A DNA stretch of 64,000 nt, taken from NCBI RefSeq assembly GCF_027111295.1, contig NZ_CP114287.1, positions 3,472,001-3,536,000 of the forward strand, written 5' to 3'. The position numbers were made by a program, and so were the translations under genes. The notes under the pieces were generated by a model. The model was not told where the DNA came from and searched no databases. It saw nothing but the letters and a program-made list of their open reading frames with translations. Position 1 is the first letter of the stretch, and the number at the start of each line of letters is the position of its first letter. Below are positions 11,101 through 26,100 of the stretch, one piece after another. The stretch is from Flavobacterium gelatinilyticum. Its GTDB lineage: Bacteria; Bacteroidota; Bacteroidia; Flavobacteriales; Flavobacteriaceae.

Positions 11101-14100
11101 GAGACGGTAACGGATGTCAGGCAGGACCATTTAGTGTTTCGGTTGCTGCTTTAGATCAGATTACGGCAATTAACTTAACTGACAGCGGTTACGATTGTTC
11201 AACAACTCCGGCTGGAGGACGTGTAACAATTGCGGCAGTAAAAGCAGGAAGTTTAGCGAATATTACATACAGAATTATTTCAGGACCAGCTGGATTCAAT
11301 ACAGCTAGTAATACGACTGGAATTTTTACATCATTGGCTCCTGGAAGTTATACTTTCGAGGCAAGAGATACTAATACTACTTGTTCAAGAACAATTTCTC
11401 ACACAGTAGTTGGAACTGCAGATATTGTTACAGGAGGTTCTGTTGTTACACCAATCAATTGTTTTGGTGGTACAGGAACTATCCGATTTACAGTAACCGG
11501 AGCAAAAGCAAACGGTTATGATTACGTAGTTAGAAATGCAGGAGGAACTTCTATCCAGCAGTCAAATAATATTCCGGCATCTACTACAACAATAAATGTT
11601 ACAACAGCAGTTGCGGCAGGTGATTATACTATTACAGCTACAGACAGATTAACAAGATGTCAGTCTACTTATACTGTTACTTTATCACAGCCTGCAGCTT
11701 CTTTAAATATTACTTCATTAACAGCAACAAGAATCAATTGTAATAAAGATACAGCTGAAATTACAGTTGCAGTTACAGGAGGAACAACCAGCTATAGCTA
11801 TGCTGTAGCAAGAACAGGCGATCCTGCTCCGGCAGCAGCATCTTATGGTACAGGTTCATTATTAACTGTTGATACTAATAGTGGTGCAGATTTAAACTGG
11901 ACAGTTTATGTAAGAGATGCCAATGGTTGTACGGATACAGAAACTATTACAATTCAATCTGATTTATTACCAAGTGTTACAGCGGTATTAAATAATCAAT
12001 GTGGTGGTTCAGGAAGCAACTTTACTATTACTGCAACCGGTACAGGCGGTGTAGGAACTTTATTGTACGGAATCGATGGCCCAACAGGATCATTCTCAAC
12101 AAACAATGTTTTCAATGTTGCTGCTTCTGCAACTCCTTACACTGTGTGGGTAAAAGACGGAAACAATTGTACGGCTTCTGCAACGCCAATTACAGTTTAC
12201 AGCCAGTTAACAGCAGTAGCTGCAGTAAAAGAATTAGATTGTTCTACTACAAGTGCTACAAGCTCTAACGCAAGAATTACAATTACAGCAAACGGTGGAA
12301 GAACTGCGTATACTTATGCAGTTTCATCTAACGGAGGAACAACGTACACTCCAATGGCTTCTAACGTTTACAGTACTGCAACAGCAGGCACCTACTTAAT
12401 TAGAGTAACAGATGCTAATGGTTGTACTTTTGTAGTGACAAGTACAATTCTTCCTATAACAAACCCTTCTCTTGCGGTTTCAGCACAGACAAATGTTACT
12501 TGTAACGGATTAGCTAATGGTTCTGTAACCCTTGCTGGTTCAGGAGGATCATTATTAGCAGGTGAAAACTATCAGTATAGCAGCAACGGAACAACTTATG
12601 GTTCTAATGCTACATTTACAGGTTTAGCAGTTGGTGATCATACTTTCTATGTAAGAGACAGCAAGCAGTGTGTGGGTACAATTATTGTTACCATAACACA
12701 GCCAAGTGCATTAACAACTACTGCAAGTGCTCCGGCATTTACTTGCAGCACAACAAATACAAAACAATCAACGATTGTTACAATTGCGGTTCCAACAACA
12801 GGAACATCTCCTTATCAATACAGTTTTGGCAGTGCGGCTTATGCTGCTGTAAGAACACTTACAGTAAATGATAATGGAGCAGATCAGACAATTAATTACT
12901 CAGTTAGAGACGCTAACGGATGTATCTTTAATGGTCAGGTTACTTTAAACAGATTAAACCCTCCAACAATTGCTTCTATTACAGGAAGTGCAGTTACTTG
13001 TATTGCAACTTCAAGTTCAGTTCAGGTTACCAGTACTGCAGGTACAGGAGTTGGAACTTTAGTATACAGCATTACAGCACCGGCCTCGGCTGTTGCAAGT
13101 AATGGTACAGGTACATTTACTGGATTAACTCCAAATGTTACCTATACTTTTAGAATTACAGATGCCAGCGGCTGTTATGCTGAGCAGTCTTACAGAGTTA
13201 ATCCGGTTACTCCAATTGCAATTGCAGCTGTTCCGGGTAATGATGTAACGTGTAGAGGTACTTCAACAGGAAACGCTACATTTACTGTTTCAGGTTTAGC
13301 AACTGTTGGAAACTACACTTATACAATAACACCAGCATCAGCAGGAGCTTCACTTTCAAAATTAGATAATACTTTAACATTGGCTAATGTTCCTGCAGGA
13401 ACTTATAGTGTTTCAGTTACAGATACAGCAACAGGCTGTCCTGCTACGGCGTCAATTACAATTAATCAGCCGGCACTGGATGTTGATGTTACAGCTACAG
13501 CTACAAATATCAATTGTAATAATGATAACGCTGTTATTACTGTAGTAGGTGCAGGTGGAACTCCTTCTTATACTTATGCTGTAGTTAAATCAGGTGATCC
13601 TGCTCCGGCAGCAACAGCTTATACAGCTAATGATAAATTAACAGTAGATACAAACAATGGTGCAGACATGAGCTGGGTAGTTTATGTTAAAGATGCTAAC
13701 GGATGTATTGATTCAGTAACAAGATCAATTTCAAGCGATCCAATTCCTACTGTGACAGCAGTTTTAACTGGTCAGTGTACAGCTTCAGGAAGTAACTTCA
13801 CTATTACTGCAACAGGTGCAGGAGGCGTTGGAACTTTAGAATACGGAATTGGCGGTATAAACGGATCATTCACAACAAATAATGTATTCAATGTGGCAGC
13901 TTCTGCCACACCATATACTGTTTGGGTTAGAGACGCTAATGGATGTACAAACCAGGCGACTCCAATTACAGTTTACCCACAATTAACTGCCACTGCAAAA
14001 GTGACTAAAGAATTAGATTGTACGCTTACTCCGGCAGCTGGTATTACAGTTGAAATTGGCGGAGGAAGAGCTTCTTACACGTATCGTGTAGATTCTGGAA

Positions 14101-17100
14101 GTGGTTACGGAGCAAGTACGGCGGTTACAGGAACTTCATTTGTTTATGCGGCAGCAACGACAGCAGGAACTTATAATTTTGAAATTACAGATTCTAATAC
14201 TCCCGGATGTACAGTTATTGCTTCAGTAACGGTAGCTCCAATTACCAATCCGGTACCGGCTGTTGCTTCTCAGGTTAACATTACATGTTTCGGTGCTGAC
14301 AACGGTATCGTGAGACTTAGAGCAACTGGCGGATCAGGAAACTATTCATACAGTGACAGCTTAACAGGTACATTTGGTGCATCAGCAACATTTACAGGTT
14401 TAACACCGGGTACTCATACATTCTATGTTAAAGACGGTAAAGGATGTACTGGAAGTGTAAATGTTACTATTACTGAGCCTACACAATTGACAGCAACTGC
14501 AAGTGCTCCGGCATTTACTTGCAGCGCCACAAATACAAAACAGTCAACAACTGTTACAATTGCGGTTCCAGTAACAGGAACAGCTCCTTATCAGTATAGT
14601 TTCAATGGCAGTGCTTATGTGGCGGGTGTGAGAACATATACAGTAAACGATAATGGATCAGACCAGACATTAAATTTCTCAGTTAAAGATGCTAACGGAT
14701 GTATCTTTAATGGTCAGATTACTTTAAACAGATTAAATCCTCCAACAATTGCTTCTATTTTAGGAAGTGCTGTTACTTGTAATGATATAACTAGTGAAGT
14801 TGAAGTTACAGCAACTATAGGTACAGGAGTTGGAACATTAGTATACAGCATTACAGCACCGGCTTCTGCAGTTGCAAGTAATGGTACTGGTATATTTGCA
14901 GGATTAGCTCCAAATGTTACCTATACATTTAGAATTACAGATGGCAGCGGATGTTATGCTGAGCAGTCTTACAGAGTTAACCCGGTAACGCCAATTTTGG
15001 CTACTCCGGCGGTGGTAAGTCATGTAAAATGTTTTGGTGACAGTACAGGAAACGGTAGATTTACAGTTTCTGGTGTAGCTGCTGCAGGAGCTTATACATA
15101 TACTTTAACAGCGGGATCTTTAGGAACGAATGGTACTCTTACTCAATCAGGTAACATTGTAACATTGGCTAACGTAACAGCGGGTACTTACACAGTTGAA
15201 TTTACAGATACAGCAACAGGATGTACAGATACTAAATCGGTAACAATTTCACAACCGGCACTTGCATTATCAGCAAGTTACGTTACAGTAAATGCTAACT
15301 GTAATGTAGGTACATCAAGAGTAACGGTAACGGCTTCTAACGGAACACCTTCATACAAATATTCTTTTGTACAAGACGGAGCACCAATTGGAGCAACTTT
15401 AACAAGCTCAAATGTTGCCAATTTAGATCCTTCAGTTAATACAAACTGGGATGTTTATGTGGTAGATGCAAACGGATGTCAAATTAAATTAGATGTAGTT
15501 ATTGCTCGTGATAATGCTCCAACGGTTACAGCTACGGCTGTAAACCAATGTCTTGGAGTTGGAAGCTATACTATTACAGCAACAGGTGTTGGAAAAGCAC
15601 CATTGACTTATAGTCTTAACGGTACAACATCATTCGATGCTTCTAATACTTTTGTAGTAACTGCAGCTGGTAATTATACTGTCTGGGTTAAAGACGGAAA
15701 CGGATGTATTGCTTCGACTACAACACCTCTAACGGTTAATAGTCCATTGACAATATCATCTCGATTAGATAAAGATATTACATGTTCAGGTTCAACTGAT
15801 GCTGCAATTACACTTACTGCAGCTGGCGGAACAGGAGCAGGAACATATACTTATTCTTATACAAGTAACCCGGCAAGCGCAACAGGTACTTTTGTTGGAA
15901 ATGTTTTCACAACAAGTGCTGCGGCTGACTTTACTTTCACAGTTACAGATACAAGAGGCTGTACAGCTACAACTACGGTTCCTGTAACAATTACAGTACC
16001 GGTAAATCCAGATGTATCAGTTACACTTGGAGCAACGATTGGCTGTAATGGAGATTCTTCTGCTTCTTTAAATGTAGTAGTAGATCCTACATTAGGATTA
16101 GCTCCATTTGAAATTGAAGTTCTCAATACAACTTTAAATATTAATTACGGTACGCAGACTTCAGGGTTACGTGCAGGATCATATAGAGTAACAGTAACCG
16201 ATGCAAAAGGTTGTACAGACATAGAAAATATTACGATTACAGAACCAAGTCCTTTAGTTGTAACTTCAACTAAAACAGATATGCGTTGTGACGCTAGTAC
16301 AGGAGGTGTATCGAAAGGAGAGATTATCATTCAGGCTGTTTCTGGTGGTACAGGTCCATACGATTACTATGTAACAGGTATTAACGGATATAGTGCAGAA
16401 GCACACGGTATTCCAGGTACAACTGTAGTATTTGAGGTTGTTGACTTTGGTTTCTACCAAATTAGAGTAGTGGATACTAATGGTTGTTCAGAATTTATTA
16501 AAGACGTTCTGATTGCAGCACCGGTAAGCCAGCTTGGAATTACAATCAGTACTACTTCTGTTTGTGGTCCGACTGGTGGTTCAGCGACTATTACAATTGA
16601 TAGTGCTTATGCAGGAACAGGACCGTTCCATTTCAATATCTACAAAGGAGCTACTCCACCGCAGACATGGACTGCAGATGGTATTGACGGATGGCAGGGA
16701 GAAACTTCTCCGGGTCAGACAGTTTACACAGGTTTAACTCCTGGAGTATCGTATACATTCATTGTATATTCTGAAAGTACAGGATGTTATTACTTCCAGG
16801 CATCTCCTGGTCCAATACCTACTAGTTCAATGTTAGAAGTAGTAAATGATGTAGCTAGCAATATTACTTGTAAAAATGCTGGAGACGGAAGTGTAACTTT
16901 TGCGATCAGAAACAACTATCCTGCTGCTTCAGTAGATTTACGTTATTCTGTTCGTGAATCATTCACAAACAATGAAATTATAGCACCTACTACAATAACA
17001 GGTTTAGCTGCAGGTACAACATCTGCAAGTGTAACTTTAAACCCGCTTGCTGTAGGTACTTATTATATAATAGTAGAAGAAATTGCAGGTCCTTTCGCAG

Positions 17101-20100
17101 GATGTTCAGTAGTTTCGGATACGTTTACAATCGAGGAATCAGCTTTACCGTTAAGTCTTACGGCTTCAGCGACGTCAAAACAAGATTGTCATAACCTGGC
17201 TGTTATTTCGGCTCAGGCAAAAGACGGAACACCGGCTTATACATATCAGGTAGTAGCTTCAGGTGCAGCACCTGTGGCTGGTGACTGGGTATCTGGTAAT
17301 ACATTCACAAGAGCAGGAAGTATAGCAGGAACCGTATACGATGTTTATGTAAAAGACGCTTACAATTGTATTCAATTTGTACCTGTAACAGTTTACAAAT
17401 ATGAAGATCCTTCAATTGTTACGCCGATGCCAATTTGTTTTACAGGCGCACCATTTACAATAAATATTACAGGAACTGTCGATCCTACTATCGTAGGGGA
17501 TGCTACTTATAGTGTAAACGGCAGTGTGTACCAAACTTCTCCAAGTTTTACATTTAGTGAAGCAGGTACCTATAATTTATCTATAAAAGATGGTAAAAAC
17601 TGTATTGCAACTACTGTTTATACAGTTGAACCTAAATTAGAGCTTGATGTTGATTTAACTAGAGAATTAAGCTGTATTGCAGGAAGTGAAGATGCACAGT
17701 TTACTCTGACACCTTCAGGAGGTCATGGTACTTACACGTATTCTTATACAGTAAACGGAGGGGCTTCAACACCAACAACTAATGTACTTACAACAAGTGC
17801 TACAGGTACTTATGTGTTTACAGTAACAGATGCTGAAAACTGTACGGCAGATTTCACTATCACATTAGATCCAATTCCGGCAATTGTATTTACAGCAACA
17901 CCAACAAACGTGAACTGTAATTTAGGAACCGATGGAACAATTAATGTTGAAGTTACAGGCGGAGTTGGTCCATTTGAATTCCAATTAGAAAGAGGAGGAG
18001 TTATTGTTACAGCTTTCCAGCCATCAAATGAATTTACAGGATTAACGGCGGGTACTAACTATGTAGTTACTGTTAAAGATGCTAAAGATTGTATCCTTAC
18101 AACACCAGTAACTATTACAGAACCTGCGGCTTTAACGGCTTCATCAAATATTACTGCACCTCTTTTATGTACACCAGGAAATGTACCATCAGAAGCAGTT
18201 GTAACCGTAACAGCCGGAGGAGGAACAATTCCTTATGAATATAGTTATGACGGAGGAGCTAATTATACTTCTGAGAATACTTATAAAACAACTGTAGGTG
18301 TAACGTTTGATATTCGCGTTAGAGACAATAATGGTTGTGAGATTGTAATAACAGATGGAGTTGATGTTCCGGCATTAAACCCACCGACAGATTTAACTAT
18401 TGCAACAACAATACCAGATACATGTACAGCAGATGCTACAGTAGAAATTACGGCACATGTTGGAGGAGTTGGAGCATTAGAATACGAAATTTTATCTCCA
18501 ATTGTGAGAGGTAAACAACCAGGCACAACGTTTGCAGGTTTAGTTCCGGGTACTTATGTATTCCAGGTTACAGATGCAAATGGATGTACTTATACAGAAT
18601 CACATACTGTTGATCCAGTAACAAACATTACAGTTGCCGGAGATTTAGTTCAAAATGTTTCTTGTAACACAGGAACAAATGGTTCTATTAAATTTACAGT
18701 TGCAGATTACGCAGGAACATATTCATACGCTTTAACTCCAAATGCTGGAACAGACCTTCAGGCAGGAAGCGTTATTACGTACACTGGTTTAGCAGCTGGA
18801 AGTTATGAAATTGAAGTTACAGACAATCTAACAGGATGTACAAGCACAGCAACAGTTGTAGTTACGCAACCGGATCCATTAGTATTAGTGGCTGGTCCAA
18901 TAGTAAATGCAAACTGTCAGACAGGTGCAAAAGTGAGTGTAACAGCTTCTGGCGGAACTGCTCCTTATGAGTATTCATTTGTACCGGCATCAGCAGGTGC
19001 TCCTGGAACTTATTCAGATTCAGCTGAAGCAGAATTAGACCCAACAGTTGCAACAAACTGGGTAGTATATGTTAGAGATGCTAACTTATGTGTAATTGGT
19101 ACGCCTCTTCCATTAACAATTGAAAGAGATGACGATCCAACAATTACTGCTCCGGCATTAATTTGTTATACAGGTGCGCCTGTTACCGTTACTGTTACAG
19201 GAACAGCAGATACAGATATTGTTGCAGCACCAATGTACAGTATGAACGGTGGAGCATTCCAGGCATCAGCAAACTTTACAATTAGTGCTCCTGGTATCTA
19301 TGAGTTTACAATTAGAGACGGAAACGGTTGTACAGATTCAGTTTCATACGAAGTGAAACCACAAGTAACTTTACAAGCAAACCTGGATCAGGATTTAACT
19401 TGTGCTGTTGACGGTTCTATTACTTTAGTACCAGGTGGAGGAACAGGAACTTATATAAGATACGAAGTATCTACAGACGGAGTTACATTCAACAATATTG
19501 CAGGGCCTTCTTACCAGCCGACTGTTGATGGTACGTATACTTTCAGAGTTACAGACTCACAAAATTGTCAGGCTGTATCAGGAAGTGTAACAGTTACGCC
19601 AAAAACAGTTCCAACAGCGACTTATACACAAGTTAATGTAAGCTGTAACTTAGGAAACACAGGAAGTTTTGTAATAACGCCTTCAAACGGAATTGCGCCT
19701 TATACTTATAGTGTAAATGGCAGTACTTTCGGAACAGATAATACATTTAATTCAAGAACGGCCGGAGTTTACAATGTTATCGTAAGAGATGCGAAACAAT
19801 GTGACTCAGCGCCAATAACAATAACAATAACAGAACCGGCTCCATTGACAGCAACATCATCAATTACAGCAGATTTATTGTGTACTGCAGGAAATGCACC
19901 TACACAGGCAGTTGTAACGGTTGTTCCGTCTGGAGGAACTGCTCCTTATCAATACAGTTATAACGGAGGAGCAAATTATTCTAATGATGATACTTTCGAG
20001 ACATACGTAGGAGTAACTTTCGATGTTTACGTAAAAGACAGCAAAGGATGTACTTTCGTATTAACAAACGGTGTTGATGTTCCGGCATTGAACCCGCCAA

Positions 20101-23100
20101 CAGACTTAACAATTGTAACTACAGTACCAGATACGTGTACTGCTGATGCTACAGTAGAAGTTACAGCTTATGTTGGAGGAGTAGGCGCAGTAGAATATGA
20201 GATTTTATCTCCTATTGTAAGAGCTAAACAACCTAGCCCAATATTTGCAAACTTAGCGCCGGCGACTTATGTATTCCAGATTACAGACGCAAACGGATGT
20301 ACATACACAGAATCACATACAGTAACTCCGGTAACTAATATTACAGTTTCAGGTGAATTAGTTGCTAATGTTTCTTGTAACGGTGGTACTAACGGATCTG
20401 TTAGATTTACAGTAGCAGACAGAACAGGCGGTTATACATACTCATTAAGCCCGAATGCTGGAACAATTACATCTCTTGGTGATGTTGTTACAGTAACTGG
20501 TTTAGCGGCAGGAACCTACACATTAACAGTTATAGATGCTGCTACAGGATGTACAGCAGATGCAGTTATCGATGTTGAAGAACCAGATGTATTAACTTTA
20601 GCGGTTGATTCTCAAACACCTGCTAATTGTTACTTCGGTTCTGTAGTGACAGTTAGTGCGACAGGAGGTCAGCCGGCATACAAATATGCTTTCGTTCCTG
20701 ACGGACAAATACCAACAGCAGCAGATTATTCTACAAGTAATTTTGCAGTATTGAACCCTGCTGTTCCGGAATGGGATGTATATGTTCAGGATGCAAACTT
20801 AATTTGTCCGGCAAAAATTGACGTGACACTTACTAGTGATGATGCACCAACAATCGACGTAACGACAAATGTATACTGTTATACAGGTGGTCCGGTACCA
20901 ATTACGATTACAGGTTATACAGATCCGGATATTACAAACCCAACAACGTACAGTATTGGTAACGGATATTATGCAAGTCCTAACTTCGTGTTGAACGCAC
21001 CGGGTACATACGATTTCTATATTAAAGATGGTAACGGATGTATTGCGCACGCTCAATATACATTGAATCAGGAATTATTGCTTCAGGCGACTCTTGTACA
21101 AGATTTAAATTGTACAACTAATGATGCAACGATTACATTACTTGCTACACAGGGAACAGGAACATACCCATTATTTGAGGTATCTACTGATGGAGGTTTA
21201 AATTATAACCCGGTTACTTCTCCATATCACCCAACAGCAGCAGGAACATATACTTTCAGAGTTTCTGATAGTCAGTGTCAGGCTGTTTCAGTACCGGTTG
21301 TGATTACTCCAAACATTACTCCAACATTTACAACAGCTCAGGTTGATGTATATTGTGAAGGAGGTAATACAGGAAGAATTACAGTTACAGGTCAAAACGG
21401 AACGGCTCCATTTGAATTCAGTATAGATGGAGGATCTACTTTTGTAGCTTCTAATATCTTCGGCGGATTAACAGCAGGAACTTATTCAATTGCTGTTAGA
21501 GATGCTAAAGGATGTCCATCTTTACCGGTTGATGTTGTAATAACTGAACCAATTGCTTTAGCAGTTATAAATGCAGTAACACCATTTACTTGCAGCAGTA
21601 CAAATGCTATTCAGGATGCCGTTATTACACTTACAGCAAGCAATGGTACATTACCATACAGCTATAGCTTCAATAACGGAGCAAGTTTTGGAACTTCACC
21701 TTCATTTAAAGTGAACACGGCAAGTACAATTAACTATATTGTAGTAGATGGAAACGGATGTAGAGTTTCAGGATCAGCAACAGTTGTTCCTTATACACCG
21801 CCAACAGATTTCGATATTACGGCTACACCAATTTATTGTAATACTGCAGGTGGTACAGCAACAGTTTCAGTAGATCCGGCAACTATTGTTGGAGGAGTTG
21901 CACCATTTACATATTCTATTATCAGCCCGGCTTCGGCAGTGGCTTCAAATACAACAGGAAGTTTCGCTAACTTATTACCGGATACTTATATTTTACAAGT
22001 AACAGATAATAACGGTTGTAGTACAGTAAATACAATTATTGTAGAAAAAGCGAGCGAAATTAATGTTGAAGGTCAATTGTTAAGCGACGTTTCATGTAAC
22101 GGAGGATCAAATGGTACAGCAGCATTCACAGTGAGTAATTACATCACTCCAGCGAATTACACGTACACATTGACTCCAAATAACGGAACAAGCACACAAA
22201 CAGGGGATATCATTACCTACACAGGATTAACAGCTGCAAGCTATACGTTTACAGTTACTGATAATACATCAGGATGTGTTGATCAGGTAGTGAATTTCCT
22301 AATCGATCAGCCGGTAGCTGCGCTAGATTTTACAATGACAGCGACAAATATCAGTTGTGATAATAACAATGCAACAATTACAGTTACTGCGACAGGTGGT
22401 ACACCGGCTTACGGTTATGCTGCTGTTGCTGCAGGATCTCCTGCTCCAACAACGTTCGGAACTGATAATAAAATTGTTGTAGATACACAAAACAAAACTA
22501 TTTTAACATGGGATGTTTATGTGAAAGATCTTAACGGATGTTCACCAGCATTCAAACAACAAATAATTGCCATTGACCCGCTTCCAAGTGCTGTTACAGC
22601 AAGTGTTGCAAGTCAGTGTACGAATGCAGCAGGAACGTATGAATTTACAGTTTCAGCTTCAGGAGTAGCGCCATTATCATACAGTATCGGAACAGGCTTC
22701 CAGACAGATCCTAGATTTGTGGTAACAGCTTCAGGTTCTTATGATATTACAGTAAGAGACGGTAATGGTTGTACAACAACAGTTACTGCTGCTGTAACAA
22801 TAGAAGGAGCTTTAGATTTACAAGCGACAATTGCGGCATTGCCAAGTTGTGACTTTGTAGACGGTCGTATCATAGCAACAGCAACAGGCGGATCTGGAAA
22901 CTACAGATTCTCATCTGGAGCTTACCTGCCGGTTGTTGCAGGAAATACAGCGACATTCAGTAATATGGCCGTAGGTTCTCATACTATTTTGGTGACAGAC
23001 CTTACTTACGGTTGTACAGATACTGTAATAGTAGAATTATCAAGAGCAACTGATATTACTGGTTTAGCTCTGGAAAAAACAGACGTTACATGTAATGGTG

Positions 23101-26100
23101 ATTCTGACGGACGTATCATCGTTAACTTAGAGCCAAATGCTCCGGGAGTAAACGATAATCCGGTGTACACGTACAGATTAACAGGTACTACTATTGCAGG
23201 AACACCAGTTAATGTTGGACCTCAGGAAAGTAATGTATTCGATAATCTTCTTCCGGGAGATTATACAGTAAGAGTTACTTCAGGAAGAGGTTGTAATGCT
23301 CAGATTGATACAAGAATTATACAGCCTGCACCGGTTGTAGTAGATGCACCTACTGTTTCAAGATTTGCTTGTTCTGCAGGATCAAACACTACAAACTTTG
23401 CAACGATTACAGTGCCGGCAGCTGCTGTAAGAGGAGGTTCAGGAACTTATATCATTTATGAGTTCAGTAAAAACGGAACTGTAGTTCAGGTTGGTGACTC
23501 AAATGTGTATACTGAAACGAATATCGCTGGAGGTACTTACACTGTTAAAGTAACAGACGATAAAGGATGTTCAGGTATTTCAACTGCACCAATTGTTATT
23601 CCATCGTTCATTACAATGGATGATATTGATACTGCAATTGTAACACCAATAACATGTCTTGTAAACGAAACTATTCAGGTTTCTGTTACAACAACAGGAG
23701 GAACACCAGCATTATTAAATTATACAATGACAGGTTATCCGGGAACAGTTTACAACCAATCGAATACAACAGGTCTGTTTACAGATTTATCAATTGGAAA
23801 TTACTTGATTACCGTATTTAACCCGGCTACAGGATGTACGATTACAGAACCTTACGTTGTAAATAACCCTAACACATTCTCAATTGAGGTTAACCCGATT
23901 AAAGAATATGTATGTTACGGAGACAACGATGGAGCGGTAGAATTAACTTTTGTTGATAATGTACCAAACCCTGATAATGCGGGAGCATTTACATACACGA
24001 TCACAGGTCCGGTTCCAAGTTCAGGAACTTCGCCAAATGCAGGTCCGCTTAGAATTTCTAATCTTCTTGCAGGTGATTATACAATTACAGCGACATTAAC
24101 AGATGTAACTGGTCCATCTTGTACAATTACTAAAGAATTTAGAATCAGTCAGGCTGATGCTCAATTAGATTTGCAAACCTCAAAATCAGATATTACTTGT
24201 GCTGCAGGTAATCGTGATGGTGCAATTTACGCAACTGCTGTTGGAGGTTCAGGATTCTATGAGTACCAGTTATTAAATGGATTGATAGTTGTTTCAGACT
24301 ACTCAGATAAAGCTACTTTCACTGATTTAGGACCTGGAACATATACAATCAATGTTAGAGATGCTAACGGTTGTATCGATACAGATACACAAACATTAGC
24401 GTTACCACAGGCAATTGCAATTGTGGCAACACCAAATGTTACAACATTAGCTTGTTTCAATGATAAAACTGCTGCTATTACAGTAGTAACAACAGGAGGT
24501 CAGGGAAGTAATTACTTATATACGTTAAGTAACCTTTCTAAAGATCCTGCAGCTACAAGTACTCCTCAGGCAGATCCGGTATTCAGCGGATTAGGAGCAG
24601 GAAGATACTTAGTAACAGTAACAGACGGATTTACATGTTCTGCAACATCTGCAGAAGTTGTAATCACTGAGCCAACAATTGTAGAAGGAACATTAGTAGA
24701 GTCAAGAACTCAGACATGTGGTACTCAGTCAGAACTTACATTAAGTGCTACAGGTGGAACAGGTTCTTATACATATAGTACAGACCCTGACGGATCATTG
24801 ATCCTTGGATCATTCACATCTACATCTCCAGCGAGATTTAGTGTTCCTGTAGGAGTTTACCAATACTATGTGAGAGATACTAACGGATGCGTTGGATATG
24901 CTTCTAACGAAGTTGAAATCCCAGCTCTGGAACCATTAGAGATCGACTTAAAAGTTGAAAGTGCAGTAGTAAAATGTAAAGGTGATTTCACAGCAGTATT
25001 AATTGCTGAAGCTAAAGGTGGAGTAGGCAGATATACATATACATTACTTGACACGGCAGGAACTATAATTCGTCCGGCTCAAAATGACGGTATATTCGCT
25101 GACTTAGGATTTGGAACTTATGTGGTAAGTGTAACAAGCGGAACTGATTGTGGTCCGGTGACTCGTCAGTATGAAATTACTGAGCCAGATGAACCATTCT
25201 TAGCAACACCTATCCAGAAGAATGTTAGCTGTTTTGGTGGAAGCGATGGACGTTTTGAAATCACTGCTAGCGGTGGAACAGGAGCATACAAATATTCTAT
25301 CTCTCCTGATACCGATCAGTTTGATACGAAAAATGTATTCGAGAATTTAGCTCCTGGTGATTATACTGCTATTGCAATGGATGAAAATGGCTGTAACGAA
25401 GTATTTGAGTTCACGATCACTCAGCCAACAATTTTAAAAGCGATAGAATTAGTTGACTCAATGATTCCGGAATACTGTGAAGGAGACAAAAACGGAGTAA
25501 TCTTTATTGAAGTTGAAGAAAACTCAGGTACAGCTCCTTATACAGCAAGTATTGATAACGAAGACGGACCATTTGTAAGTCCTGATATCGATGAATTTAC
25601 ATTCAGTTTCCCTGGTCTTTCAGGAGGTCAGCATACTATTTACATTAAAGATGCTAACGATTGTATTATTTCATTTACAAGTAACTCAATGCCGGATCCA
25701 ATTGTATTGAATCCTAAAGCAGAAGTAAGTTATGATTGCGAGAATGACCTTCCGGTTAATTCAATTACAGTTACTGTAGATGATTCAATCGATGAGACTA
25801 GAAAAGCAACTATAGTGTACACATTATTAGAAGATGGTGTATCAACAGGAATTACTCAAACAGGTAATCCGGTATTTAGAAACCTTCTTACTGGTAATTA
25901 TAGTGTAAGTGCAAACTTAGAAGGATGTGAAAAAGTATCTAACGAAGTTCGTGTTGATGCGGTAGCTCCATTAACAGCAGTAGCTGTAACAACTGTAAAA
26001 GAGTTGAACATTATCGAAGTAAAAGCTTCTGGAGGTGTTCCTGCTTACGAATACAGTTTCAATGGTCAGCCATTCTCATCATCTGCAACATATAGAATTT

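Noticed and set aside
9601..21056. Many short open frames inside sprB in other frames
   Set aside because: All are shadows within the single 21-kb reading frame, low complexity and without promoters.
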